Shown piece by piece: positions 21,307-29,420 of a DNA stretch of 64,000 nucleotides. Made by a program: the position numbers and the translations under genes. Source of the DNA: Burkholderia oklahomensis C6786 (GTDB lineage: Bacteria; Pseudomonadota; Gammaproteobacteria; Burkholderiales; Burkholderiaceae); the NCBI RefSeq assembly GCF_000959365.1, contig NZ_CP009555.1:1550001-1614000 (forward strand), written 5' to 3'. The notes beneath the pieces are model-generated. The model was not told where the DNA came from and did no database searches. It saw nothing but the letters and a program-made list of their open reading frames with translations. Each line of letters starts with the position of its first letter. The first letter of the stretch is position 1.

Positions 21307-21386
21307 GCGAGGCGATGCGATGCGATGCGAGGCGATGCGATGCGAGGCGATGCGATGCGAGGCGAGGCGATGCGATGCGATGCGAT
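21307..21386. repeat. Array of 16 pentamers (GCGAT/GCGAG)
   Basis: Sixteen uninterrupted 5-bp units run from 21307 to 21386: eleven GCGAT and five GCGAG, giving a partly higher-order 15-bp pattern. The array lies between the convergent lysR and srkA stops, outside any supported gene. It is a probable variable-number tandem repeat. Confidence 0.95.
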
Positions 21387-21513
21387 CAATCGATCGTCAG
21401 GGAAGCCGACGTCATGGGATCGCGAAGACCGCCGCGCAGACTGCCGCGCACGCATCCAAGATGTCGATCGAGCGCAAGCCGCGCCCGACCGGCACGGCGA
21501 ACGTCACACGGGA

Positions 21514-22545
21514 TCACACGGGCCACAACGGCCCTTCCTGCATCGCGCCGATCTGCTCGCGCAATTCGAGCACGCGCGCTTCCCAATAGCGATGCGTGTT
21601 GAACCACGGAAACGCGGCCGGAAACGCGGGATCGTCCCAGCGGCGCGCGAGCCACGCCGCGTAATGAATGAGCCGCAGCGTGCGCAGCGCCTCGATCAGA
21701 TGCAGCTCGCGCGGATCGAATTCGCAAAAGTCCTCGTAGCCGGAGAGCAGATCGGCGAGCGCGCACGTCGCGTCCGGCCGGTCGCCGGGCAGCAGCAGCC
21801 ACAAGTCCTGCACGGCGGGCGCCATCCGGCTGTCGTCGAAGTCGACGAAGTGCGGGCCCGCGTCGGTCCACAGCACGTTGCTCGGATGGCAGTCGCCGTG
21901 CGCGCGCAGCATCCGCACGTCGCCCGCGCGCTCGTACGCTTGCGCGACGCCTTCCAGTGCGAGCGTCACCGCCGCTTCGTAAGCAGGCCGAACATCGTCC
22001 GGCACGAAGTCGTGCGACAGCAGGAAATCGCGCGGCTCGTAGCCGAACGTATGGATATCGAGCGTGGGCCGCGCGACATACGGCTTCGTCGCGCCGACCG
22101 CGTGAATGCGACCGATGAAACGGCCGAGCCATTCGAGCGTGTCGCGACGATCGAGCTCGGGCGCGCGACCGCCCCGCCGCTCGAAGATCGCGAAGCGGAA
22201 GCCTTCGAACGCGTGCAGCGTGCGGCCGTCGAACGCGAGCGCCGGCACGGCCGGAATCTCGCGCGCCACCAGTTCGGCGACGAACGCATGCTCTTCGAGG
22301 ATCGCGTCGTCCGGCCAGCGATGCGGACGATAGAACTTCGCGACGATCGGCGGCCCGTCTTCGATGCCCGCCTGATAGACGCGGTTTTCGTAGCTGTTGA
22401 GCGCGAGCAGGCGCCCGTCGGTGCGAGAACCGGCGGGGATCAGCACGCTGTCGAGCGCGTCGAGCACGCGCTCCGGCGTGAGGCCTGCAAAAGGCAGGCC
22501 GGCGTCGTCGCCGGCTGCGGTGGATTCGGAAGTGGCGTCGTTCAT
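21514..22545 (-). CDS. srkA: Stress-response Ser/Thr protein kinase SrkA (RdoA/YihE)
   Basis: A 343-aa aminoglycoside-phosphotransferase-like kinase. It shows the Lys region VAKFYRPHRW, the catalytic loop HGDCHPSNVLW and the metal-binding FVDFDDSRMAPAVQD. These match SrkA, a cytoplasmic kinase linked to Cpx and oxidative-stress survival in E. coli. Two ATGs are available, 22554 and 22545; the second is used here, without a decisive ribosome site. The gene is convergent with lysR across the pentamer array. Confidence 0.9.
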   Translation of the reverse strand: MNDATSESTAAGDDAGLPFAGLTPERVLDALDSVLIPAGSRTDGRLLALNSYENRVYQAGIEDGPPIVAKFYRPHRWPDDAILEEHAFVAELVAREIPAVPALAFDGRTLHAFEGFRFAIFERRGGRAPELDRRDTLEWLGRFIGRIHAVGATKPYVARPTLDIHTFGYEPRDFLLSHDFVPDDVRPAYEAAVTLALEGVAQAYERAGDVRMLRAHGDCHPSNVLWTDAGPHFVDFDDSRMAPAVQDLWLLLPGDRPDATCALADLLSGYEDFCEFDPRELHLIEALRTLRLIHYAAWLARRWDDPAFPAAFPWFNTHRYWEARVLELREQIGAMQEGPLWPV

Positions 22546-22585
22546 GCCCCGCATTGTGCCGCGCGCGGAGCCGAAAGACGAGCGG

Positions 22586-22798
22586 TCAGTGCAGCGCGGC
22601 GCCCGCGGGGAGCACGGATTCGCCGGTGTCGATCAGATCCTCGAGAAAGAACGGCTCGGTATTGAGCTCCTTGGATTCGCCCGGCACGCCCGCGTACCAG
22701 GTCACCATCGCCATGTCCCCGAGAATGCGCTGGACGATGCCGCGCGCGCCTTTCGGCACGGCGATGTGGGTGGTGCAGACAATCGAACCGACATGCAT
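22586..22798 (-). CDS. Small conserved-looking protein of unknown function
   Basis: A 70-residue ORF starting at 22798 after GGGGAAACATC. The product is a compact, non-low-complexity sequence (begins MHVGSIVCTTHIAVPKGARG) with hydrophobic and charged residues alternating like a small beta-barrel or SH3-type fold. There is no signal peptide or membrane helix. It lies 40 nt upstream of srkA on the same strand and may be co-transcribed. No function is recognised. Confidence 0.65.
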   Translation of the reverse strand: MHVGSIVCTTHIAVPKGARGIVQRILGDMAMVTWYAGVPGESKELNTEPFFLEDLIDTGESVLPAGAALH

Positions 22799-23144
22799 GA
22801 TGTTTCCCCGCTTTCAAAGCCGGCCGCGTGCTGCCCGGCCGGAAATACCCGAATTGCGCATCCATGCGGCGACGGTTGCGCGTATCCCATTGTTCACCGT
22901 TCATGGAATCGCGAAAACGCGAGCTGACGACAAAGGTACCGCCAATTCGCGGGATGCTTCGATTTCGCCGCCGCGACGCCGCCGCTATCAAGGCAGCGCG
23001 TCGCTCCATCATACCCTGACGCGCGCGGCCGCCATTCGGCGATTCATTCTGAAGTGCGGCCAAAAGCCAACGCCTCGTCTGACGAAACGACGCCGGACAG
23101 GCAACCGGCGTATCGTTGAGGTTTGCTTCACATGGAGAATCAGC
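22799..23144. other. Gene-poor divergent gap
   Basis: This 346-bp region lies between the small minus-strand gene and the MFS gene. An ORF of 63 codons (22828-23019) has no ribosome site and an Arg-rich product, so it is not called. ATCATA at 23008-23013 reads TATGAT on the minus strand and could be a -10 element for the small gene and srkA. No terminator or repeat is seen. Confidence 0.4.
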
Positions 23145-24434
23145 GTGACTGTATCATCCGGCGCGCCGCGGCCCGCCGCCCGCGCGCGTCAGGCCGAGGC
23201 ATCGGCCGTCGAGCGCGCGCCGTCCGCTTCGCCGGCGCGGTATCTCGAACGCGGCTCGCGCAGTTACTGGCACGCGAGCGTCGCGCTGCTGTTCGCCGGC
23301 TACGCGACGTTTTCGCTGCTCTACTACGTGCAGCCGCTCTTGCCCGAGTTCTCGAACACGTTCGGCGTGAGCCCCGCGCAGAGCAGTCTCGCGCTGTCGT
23401 TCTCGACCGCCGCGCTCGCCGCCGCGGTCTTCGTCGCGGGCTTCGTCTCCGAAGCGCTGAGCCGTCACAAGCTGATGACGGCATCGCTCACCGCATCGTC
23501 GCTCCTCACGCTCGCCGCCGCGTTCGCGCCGCATTGGCATCAGTTGCTGATCCTGCGCGCGCTGACGGGACTCGCGCTCGGCGGCGTGCCCGCGGTCGCG
23601 ATGGCGTATCTCGCGGAAGAAGTGCATCCGGACGGGCTCGGACTCGCGATGGGCCTCTACGTCGGCGGCACCGCGATCGGCGGGATGGCGGGGCGCGTGA
23701 TCACCGGCATTCTCACCGATCTGTTCTCGTGGCGCATCGCGGTCGGCGTGATCGGCGTGCTCGGTCTCGCATCGATGCTCGCGTTTCGCATGCTGTTGCC
23801 GCCGTCGCGGCATTTCACGCCGCGCCGCGGCCTCAACCTCGCGCACCATCGCGCGTCGCTCGCCCATCATCTCGGCAAACGGCGCGAACTGCCCGTGCTG
23901 TTCCTGATGGCGTTCGTGCTGATGGGCAGCTTCGTCACGCTCTACAACTACATCGGCTATCGGCTGCTCGCGCCGCCGTATTCGATGGGCCAGGCGACGA
24001 TCAGCGCGATCTTCGTCGTCTATCTGGCGGGCGTCATCGCGTCGCCGCTGTCGGGGCGGCTCGCCGATACGCTCGGCCGCGGGCGCGTGCTGATCGCGAG
24101 CCTCGTCGTGATGCTCGCGGGCGTCGCGCTGACGCTGCTCCATCCCGTCGCGGCGATCGCGGCGGGCATCGCATGCGTGACGTTCGGCTTCTTCGCGGGT
24201 CACGCGGTCGCGAGCGGCTGGGTCGGCCGGCTCGCGCAGCACGGCAAGGGCCAGGCCGCGGCGCTCTATCTGCTCGCGTATTACATCGGCTCGAGCGTCG
24301 TCGGCTCGTTCGGCGGACGCTTCTGGAGCACGCTCGGCTGGCCGGGCGTCGCGACGCTCGTCGGCGCATTGCTCGTGCTGGGCGTCGTCGCGGCGGCGTG
24401 GCTGCGCGCGCGCGAACGCGTCGGCGCCGCTTGA
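23145..24434 (+). CDS. MFS efflux-type transporter
   Basis: A 429-aa major facilitator with a 35-residue Ala/Arg-rich cytoplasmic N-terminus, then about 12 helices. It has YYVQPLLPEFS in helix 1 and a helix 4-5 region GLALGGVPAVAMAYLAEEV typical of the YnfM/AraJ-like efflux subgroup. The substrate is unknown. The frame has no suitable ATG; the GTG at 23145 has GGAG seven nt upstream and is taken as the start. Confidence 0.82.
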   Translation: MTVSSGAPRPAARARQAEASAVERAPSASPARYLERGSRSYWHASVALLFAGYATFSLLYYVQPLLPEFSNTFGVSPAQSSLALSFSTAALAAAVFVAGFVSEALSRHKLMTASLTASSLLTLAAAFAPHWHQLLILRALTGLALGGVPAVAMAYLAEEVHPDGLGLAMGLYVGGTAIGGMAGRVITGILTDLFSWRIAVGVIGVLGLASMLAFRMLLPPSRHFTPRRGLNLAHHRASLAHHLGKRRELPVLFLMAFVLMGSFVTLYNYIGYRLLAPPYSMGQATISAIFVVYLAGVIASPLSGRLADTLGRGRVLIASLVVMLAGVALTLLHPVAAIAAGIACVTFGFFAGHAVASGWVGRLAQHGKGQAAALYLLAYYIGSSVVGSFGGRFWSTLGWPGVATLVGALLVLGVVAAAWLRARERVGAA

Positions 24435-24779
24435 CGGCATGACGCCGTCGAAGCGATTGCCAGGCGACGCATCGATGCGTTACCTTTGACGCTCCTGCAT
24501 TCCCATTCGCACTCGTCGCGATGAAACCCTCGTTGCCCGCCCGCGCCGTATCGAAGCCGTCAATCGCACGGCTGCCGCGCGCGTGCGCGCATCGTCCGCC
24601 TGCCGCTTTGCCGCCCGTCGGCGCGCCGCCTCCTCCGGCGGCGCTGCTCGGCTGACCGCCGCGCAACTTCTCTCGCTCTCCGTTCGCCGCTGACCGAATC
24701 GTTCCGCACGCCCGTGCGCGGCGCGTTCGCGTGCGCGTGCGATCGGAGCGTTCCGATCCGATCGACAGGTGGATTTCAA
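24435..24779. other. Gap without a supported gene
   Basis: This 345-bp stretch between two transporter genes holds only a 44-codon Pro/Ala-rich reading frame (24521-24655). It has no clear ribosome site or recognisable product and is not called. No terminator with a T-run is visible. Confidence 0.4.
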
Positions 24780-25643
24780 ATGGCTTCAGTCAGACCCGCG
24801 CTCGCCGCGCATGGTGCGACATCGCTCTTCGTGCTGCTGTGGAGCAGCGGAGCGATCTTCGCCGAACTCGGCCTGCGGCATGCGTCCGCATTCGCTTTCC
24901 TGATCGCGCGCTTCGCGCTCGCATCGCTCGTGCTGCTCGTGCTGTCGCTCGCGCGACGCCGCTGGCTGCCGCCGCCCGGCGCGCGCCGCACGACGGTCGC
25001 GACCGGGCTGCTGCTCACGGGCGGCTACTCGATCCTGTATCTGCTCGCGCTCGAGCGCGGGCTCGCGCCCGGCATCCTCGCGACGATCCTCGGCGTGCAG
25101 CCGATCCTCACGCTCGTCGTGCTCGAACGCCGCGCATCGGGCGCGCGGCTCGCGGGACTCGCGCTCGCGCTGATCGGCTTGAGCCTCGTCGTCTACCGCA
25201 GCATCGCGGGCGGCGACGCGCCGGTGTCGGGCGCCGCGTGCGCGCTCGGCGCATTGCTCGCGATCACGAGGGGCGCGCTGCTGCAAAAACGCGTGCGCGC
25301 GGCGCCGATCGACGTGCTGCCGCTGCAGAACGCACTCGGCCTCGGGCTGTGCGTGCTGGTCGCGCCGTTCGAGCCGATCTCGTTCGAAGCGAGCTGGTCG
25401 TTCGTGCTGCCGCTCGCGTGGCTCGGCATCGTGATCTCGGTATTCGCGCAGTTGCTGTTCTATCGGCTGATGCAGCAGGGCGACCTCGTCGACGTGACGA
25501 GCCTTTTCTATCTCGTCCCGGTCGTCACCGCGCTGATGGATGCTGTGTGGCTCGGCAATCGTCTCGCGCCGCTCGAGATCGCCGGCATGATCGCGATTCT
25601 CGCGGGGCTCGCGCTCGTGTTCCGACGCACCGCGCGCGAATGA
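24780..25643 (+). CDS. EamA/DMT-family transporter
   Basis: A 287-aa integral membrane protein with about ten helices arranged as two EamA repeats (residues 8-140 and 150-285). It has WSSGAIFAELGLRHASAFAFLIARF at the first repeat and SLFYLVPVVTALMDAVWLGN in the second, both typical of drug/metabolite exporters. The substrate cannot be inferred. It is followed at once by a hairpin terminator. Confidence 0.85.
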   Translation: MASVRPALAAHGATSLFVLLWSSGAIFAELGLRHASAFAFLIARFALASLVLLVLSLARRRWLPPPGARRTTVATGLLLTGGYSILYLLALERGLAPGILATILGVQPILTLVVLERRASGARLAGLALALIGLSLVVYRSIAGGDAPVSGAACALGALLAITRGALLQKRVRAAPIDVLPLQNALGLGLCVLVAPFEPISFEASWSFVLPLAWLGIVISVFAQLLFYRLMQQGDLVDVTSLFYLVPVVTALMDAVWLGNRLAPLEIAGMIAILAGLALVFRRTARE

Positions 25644-25660
25644 CAACTGCCCGAAGACGA

Positions 25661-25692
25661 GGCGCCCGCACTGCAACATGCGGGCGCCTTGT
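25661..25692 (+). terminator. Hairpin terminator after the EamA gene
   Basis: A perfect 10-bp stem GGCGCCCGCA / TGCGGGCGCC (25661-25670 and 25679-25688) with an 8-nt loop is followed by TTGTT. The T-run is weak, but the location 17 nt after the stop supports termination. Confidence 0.7.
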
Positions 25693-25891
25693 TCACTGCG
25701 CCGCAACACGGGAAAGCAATTAGAAAGACAGAATGAAAGCGTTCCGTCTGATTGTTCGCAATAAACCCGGCAATCTGCGAACTTTCGTCGCGCCACGAAG
25801 CTTCGGATAGCCAAAAAACGCCGGCCGTTACCTATACTCGAAGCAACCGGCTGCCCCGCACGCGACCGGGCCAGATAAGAAGGAGACACGC

Positions 25892-26077
25892 ATGTCGACT
25901 TATTTCACGATCGGCGACTTCATCCTGCTGATCCCGATGGCGCTCGCCGGTGCGCTGTTCCTCGGCGCGATCCCGTGCGCGACCGAATTCCGTCACAACG
26001 TGCTGCGCGTGCTCGGCGCGATGCTCGGCATGGCCGTCGCCGTGCTGCTGGTCGAAGGGCTCCCCGCGCTGATCTAG
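25892..26077 (+). CDS. Small inner-membrane protein, unknown
   Basis: A 61-aa ORF with a strong ribosome site (AAGGAGACACGC before ATG). Residues 8-28 and 39-60 form two hydrophobic helices joined by a short polar turn with one Cys, so a two-helix membrane hairpin is predicted. A -10-like TATACT is at 25833. No family is recognised. Confidence 0.65.
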   Translation: MSTYFTIGDFILLIPMALAGALFLGAIPCATEFRHNVLRVLGAMLGMAVAVLLVEGLPALI

Positions 26078-26164
26078 CCGCGACGCCGCGCCACGCACAT
26101 CCGCCTGCGCCGCCTTCGGCACGCCGAAAGCGGGCGGCAGGCACGTCGTCAGGATGACTACCGA

Positions 26165-27208
26165 TCAGATCGCCTGATCGGTGGACGGCTTTTCCCACAA
26201 GTTGATCCCGCCTTCCGTCGCGTAGCGATCGATTTCGGCGATCTCGTCGTCGCTGAACGCGAGTTGCCGGAGCGCCGCGACGTTCTCGCGCACCTGCTCC
26301 GCGCGGCTCGCGCCGATCAGCGCGGACGTCACGCGCGGATCGCGCAGCACCCACGCGAGCGCCATCTGCGCGAGACTCTGGCCGCGCCGCTGCGCGATCT
26401 CGTTCAGCTTGCGCACGTGATCGAGGTTCTGCGCGCTCAGGTGATCGTCCTTCAACGATCCGCCGCCCGGCTTGTTGATCCGCGCATCGGCCGGCACGCC
26501 GTTCAGGTACTTGGACGTCAATAGCCCTTGCGCGAGCGGCGTGAACGCGATGCAGCCGGAACCCGTCTCGTCGAGCGCATCGAGCAGCTCGCGCTCGATC
26601 CAGCGATTGAGCAAGTTGTACGCGGGCTGGTGAATCAGGAGCGGCACCTTGTATTCGGCGAGCAGCTTCGCGATCTCGCGCGTCTTCGCCGCCGAATACG
26701 ACGAGATCCCGATGTAGAGCGCCTTGCCCTGCTGCACGGCCGTGGCGAGCGCGCTCGCGGTTTCCTCGAGCGGCGTGTGCGCGTCGAAGCGGTGCGAATA
26801 GAAGATGTCGACGTAATCGAGCCCCATCCGCTGCAGGCTCTGATCGAGGCTCGCGAGCACGTACTTGCGCGAGCCGCCGCCGCTGCCGTACGGACCGGGC
26901 CACATGTCCCAGCCGGCCTTCGTCGAAATCAGGAGCTCGTCGCGATACGGCTTGAAGTCCTCGCGCAGCAGCCGGCCGAAGTTCGTTTCGGCGCTGCCGT
27001 ACGGCGGCCCGTAGTTGTTCGCGAGATCGAAATGGGTGATGCCGAGATCGAATGCGGTGCGCAGGATCTCGCGCTGCGTCGAGATCGGCGTCGTGTCGCC
27101 GAAGTTGTGCCACAAGCCGAGCGAAAGCGCCGGCAGTTTGAGCCCGGATTTGCCGCATACGCGATACTGCATGTCCGCATAGCGCTCGGAAGCTGCTTCG
27201 TAGGCCAT
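26165..27208 (-). CDS. L-glyceraldehyde 3-phosphate reductase (aldo-keto reductase, YghZ-like)
   Basis: A 347-aa NADPH-dependent aldo-keto reductase. The tetrad is visible as Asp and Tyr in FDLANNYGPPYG, Lys in ISTKAGWDMWPGPYG and His in FYSHRFD. The long substrate loop WDMWPGPYGSGGGSRKY is diagnostic of the YghZ/Gpr (AKR14) subgroup, which reduces L-glyceraldehyde 3-phosphate and detoxifies methylglyoxal. The C-terminal SALIGASRAEQVREN region binds the cofactor phosphate. It stands alone between two small genes. Confidence 0.92.
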   Translation of the reverse strand: MAYEAASERYADMQYRVCGKSGLKLPALSLGLWHNFGDTTPISTQREILRTAFDLGITHFDLANNYGPPYGSAETNFGRLLREDFKPYRDELLISTKAGWDMWPGPYGSGGGSRKYVLASLDQSLQRMGLDYVDIFYSHRFDAHTPLEETASALATAVQQGKALYIGISSYSAAKTREIAKLLAEYKVPLLIHQPAYNLLNRWIERELLDALDETGSGCIAFTPLAQGLLTSKYLNGVPADARINKPGGGSLKDDHLSAQNLDHVRKLNEIAQRRGQSLAQMALAWVLRDPRVTSALIGASRAEQVRENVAALRQLAFSDDEIAEIDRYATEGGINLWEKPSTDQAI

Positions 27209-27383
27209 CTGAATTCCCGTCAGGACGTTGAACGAGGCCGGACGCGATCCGTCCGGACCAACCTCAGCGGGCCATGTTAGCCAACGATCGCGAATCGTGC
27301 AGCAACGCGCTGCCGCGATGGACGCGACGGCGGCGCTCCCCTACACTGCGGCGTCTTCATCATCCGTTTCAGCGAGGATTTTC

Positions 27384-27590
27384 ATGACTCGAGCGATTTC
27401 CGTTGCGCTCATCGTCGGCGGCGTTCTGCTGCTGTATTTCGGCGGCCAGTCGTTCCATTCGATCAACGACGGCGTCGCACGCTTCTTCACCGGCTCGCCT
27501 TCGACGAAGACGATCATGCTGATCGCGGGCGGCGTCGTCGCGACGCTCGTCGGGCTGATCGGCCTGTCGATGCCGAGCGGCAAGCGCTGA
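27384..27590 (+). CDS. DUF3185-family small membrane protein
   Basis: A 68-aa protein with two hydrophobic segments (residues 4-22 and 43-62) and a central SFHSINDGVARFFTGSPS segment typical of DUF3185. The function is unknown. A GAGGA ribosome site precedes the ATG. It is divergent from the aldo-keto reductase gene. Confidence 0.8.
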   Translation: MTRAISVALIVGGVLLLYFGGQSFHSINDGVARFFTGSPSTKTIMLIAGGVVATLVGLIGLSMPSGKR

Positions 27591-27622
27591 CGCGCTCGCG
27601 CTTTCGGCACTGCTCCCGACAC

Positions 27623-27652
27623 GAAAAAACGGGCGGCCGCATGCGGCCGCCC
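27623..27652 (-). terminator. Hairpin terminator downstream of the PhyH gene
   Basis: A 10-bp inverted repeat (GGGCGGCCGC / GCGGCCGCCC, 27631-27652) is flanked by AAAAAA at 27625, which reads as a T-run on the minus strand. It therefore best terminates minus-strand transcription from the PhyH gene, and may also stop the DUF3185 transcript. Confidence 0.75.
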
Positions 27653-27780
27653 GGTCATTGTCCGATCATCAGTTGCTTGCGCGCGGTGCAACGCCGAGCG
27701 CATCCGATCCCGCATGAGACGAACGCGCGACACGCGGCGCATCGCGAATCTCGCCGCTCCCCGCCGCCGCGAACGGCGAA

Positions 27781-28551
27781 CTAGAAGCGCACTTCCGGCT
27801 TCGACGCCGAACGGGATCCCGGAACCGGCCGGTTGCTGTCGCCGTGGTACGTGAACACGAGCGAGAACTTCACCTGATCGGTGCGGTTCTGACCCGCCGA
27901 ATGCAGCGTGTTGCAGTGGAAGAACACGACGTCGCCCGCGGCGAGCTCCGGACACACCGCCTGATCGATCAACTGCCGGTTCGCCGGCACGTCGCTGCGG
28001 AAGAACTTCGCTTCGTCGAAACTCTCCGGCCCGAATTCCGCGCCATGCGAACCCGGCACGAGCCACAGCGCGCCGTTCTCGTTCGTCTCCGGCCCGAGCG
28101 CGAGCCACACGGATACGAGGTCCGGACGCTCGAACGACCAGTAGCGCACGTCGCGATGCCAGCCGGTCAGGCTGCCGTATGCCGGATGCTTCGTCATCAT
28201 GCAGTTGTGATGCGCGCGCGACAGCACCGGCGTCTCGCCGAAATACGCGCGCATCCACGCGGCGATCTCGGGCGCCGTCGCGCGCTCGGCGAACGCTTCG
28301 TCGCGCGCGTACGCGTCGAGCAGGCGCCGCACCGTATGGCCGCCCGGCGCGTGCCGCGATTCGGGCGCGCCCGGATAGCGCAGATCGGCTTCGAATTCGA
28401 GCGGCTGCGCCGCTTCGTGCAGTTGCCGCTCGGCGATCGCCTTCAGTTGCGCGCACCGTTCGGGCGCGACGAGCCCCGGAGCGACGACGAAGCCGCGCTC
28501 ACGCAGCGTCTGGACCTGCGTGTGAATCAACTCCGGGTGCAAGGAAGACAT
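27781..28551 (-). CDS. Phytanoyl-CoA dioxygenase (PhyH) family oxygenase
   Basis: A 256-aa Fe(II)/2-oxoglutarate-dependent oxygenase. The iron triad is seen as HxD in GWHRDVRYWS and the distal His in FHCNTLHSAGQNRTD; an Arg/Thr after it would bind 2-oxoglutarate. ALWLVPGSHG is the usual strand motif of the family. The substrate is unknown. The start at 28551 gives the compact family N-terminus. A possible -35 TTTACA (28591-28586) and -10-like ATTATG (28568-28563) on the minus strand with a 17-nt gap would leave almost no leader. No 2-oxoglutarate-linked pathway genes adjoin it. Confidence 0.85.
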   Translation of the reverse strand: MSSLHPELIHTQVQTLRERGFVVAPGLVAPERCAQLKAIAERQLHEAAQPLEFEADLRYPGAPESRHAPGGHTVRRLLDAYARDEAFAERATAPEIAAWMRAYFGETPVLSRAHHNCMMTKHPAYGSLTGWHRDVRYWSFERPDLVSVWLALGPETNENGALWLVPGSHGAEFGPESFDEAKFFRSDVPANRQLIDQAVCPELAAGDVVFFHCNTLHSAGQNRTDQVKFSLVFTYHGDSNRPVPGSRSASKPEVRF

Positions 28552-28919
28552 GGGATGTTCGACATAATTTTTATCAACGATCGATTGTAAAGCGGACGTG
28601 CGCGACATGCTCGGCCACGATGCCGCCAAGCGGAAAACGGCGCGCGATCGCAGCGGCGAATTTGATGTAACGCAAAGGAACTGTCGGCGTCGCGCACGCC
28701 ACTAAGTTCGGCAGGCCCGCGCGCCACGCGCCTGCGCACAAGGGTTAGCGCGACTTTCTGGCGTCACGAATCGCCTGTAGTCTCGACGCACCTGCTAGTT
28801 TTCGCGGGCAGCGGCGCACCGATGCTTTCGGTACGATGGGTTCGACCCGTGCCGCACAACGGCCGTTTTTACATTCGCGCCCCGAAATGGGCGCAATCTA
28901 CGAGCGAATTATTTTCGTC
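28552..28919. other. Divergent gap between the PhyH gene and a hypothetical gene
   Basis: This 368-bp stretch has relatively lower GC near 28563-28600 and again near 28860-28920, consistent with promoters at each end. No gene, repeat array or terminator is evident between them. Confidence 0.4.
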
Positions 28920-29273
28920 ATGCCTTTCCGACTGACTTCCCGTCTTCACCGCACCCCGAAGTGCGCGCCGTCGGCGCCGCACCGGATCGTGCGCGCGTTG
29001 CGCCACCACAGCACCCGAGCGAGCGTGCTCGCCGAGCGCGCTCGCCAGCACCAGCCGCGGTTCGACGGCCTGCGCGCGTGGCTGCAGGCGTTCCTGTCGC
29101 TGATGAGTGCGCATGCGGCGGCACGCCGCACCGCGCTGCGCTCGCTGCTGCAAAAGCCGGCGCTGCGGCTGCGCGCGCCGTCGCTGCATCGCGCGAGCGT
29201 CGCGCCGCGCCGGATCAACCGGCCGCGCCGTCTCGCAGCGAGCACCGGCTGGTTCGTGTTCGCCGCACGCTGA
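28920..29273 (+). CDS. Arg-rich hypothetical protein
   Basis: A 117-codon ORF whose third positions are strongly G/C-biased, as in true genes here, and which ends shortly before a terminator. The product is very basic (Arg, His, Ala, Leu) with one amphipathic stretch (LRAWLQAFLSLMSAHAA). There is no clear ribosome site, and an opposing minus-strand frame overlaps it. An upstream in-frame ATG at 28836 exists. It could be a spurious frame; no function is recognised. Confidence 0.4.
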   Translation: MPFRLTSRLHRTPKCAPSAPHRIVRALRHHSTRASVLAERARQHQPRFDGLRAWLQAFLSLMSAHAAARRTALRSLLQKPALRLRAPSLHRASVAPRRINRPRRLAASTGWFVFAAR

Positions 29274-29370
29274 ACGCGCGAAGCACGCGGCAATTCGCCG
29301 CGTCCCGCAAGCCGCATGCCGCGACGAACGCAGGCAAGGCCGAAGCAGGACGCGAGCGAAGCCGAAATGA

Positions 29371-29400
29371 AAAAACCCCGGTCGAGACCGGGGTTTTTGT
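29371..29400. terminator. Bidirectional terminator between the hypothetical gene and metK
   Basis: A perfect 13-bp stem (AAAAACCCCGGTC / GACCGGGGTTTTT, 29371-29383 and 29386-29398) has a T-run on each strand. It lies 22 nt beyond the metK stop and serves metK on the minus strand and any plus-strand transcript. Confidence 0.93.
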
Positions 29401-29420
29401 TTGCTACGGCGAACCGTGCG

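Noticed and set aside
21307..21386. Possible CRISPR-like array
   Set aside because: Units are 5 bp and contiguous with no spacers, so this is a simple tandem repeat. The 45282-45427 arrays fail for the same reason.
22828..23019. 63-codon plus-strand ORF
   Set aside because: Basic shadow-like product without a ribosome site, in the promoter region of the small minus-strand gene.
24521..24655. 44-codon Pro/Ala-rich ORF between two transporter genes
   Set aside because: No convincing ribosome site, low-complexity product and no context to support it.
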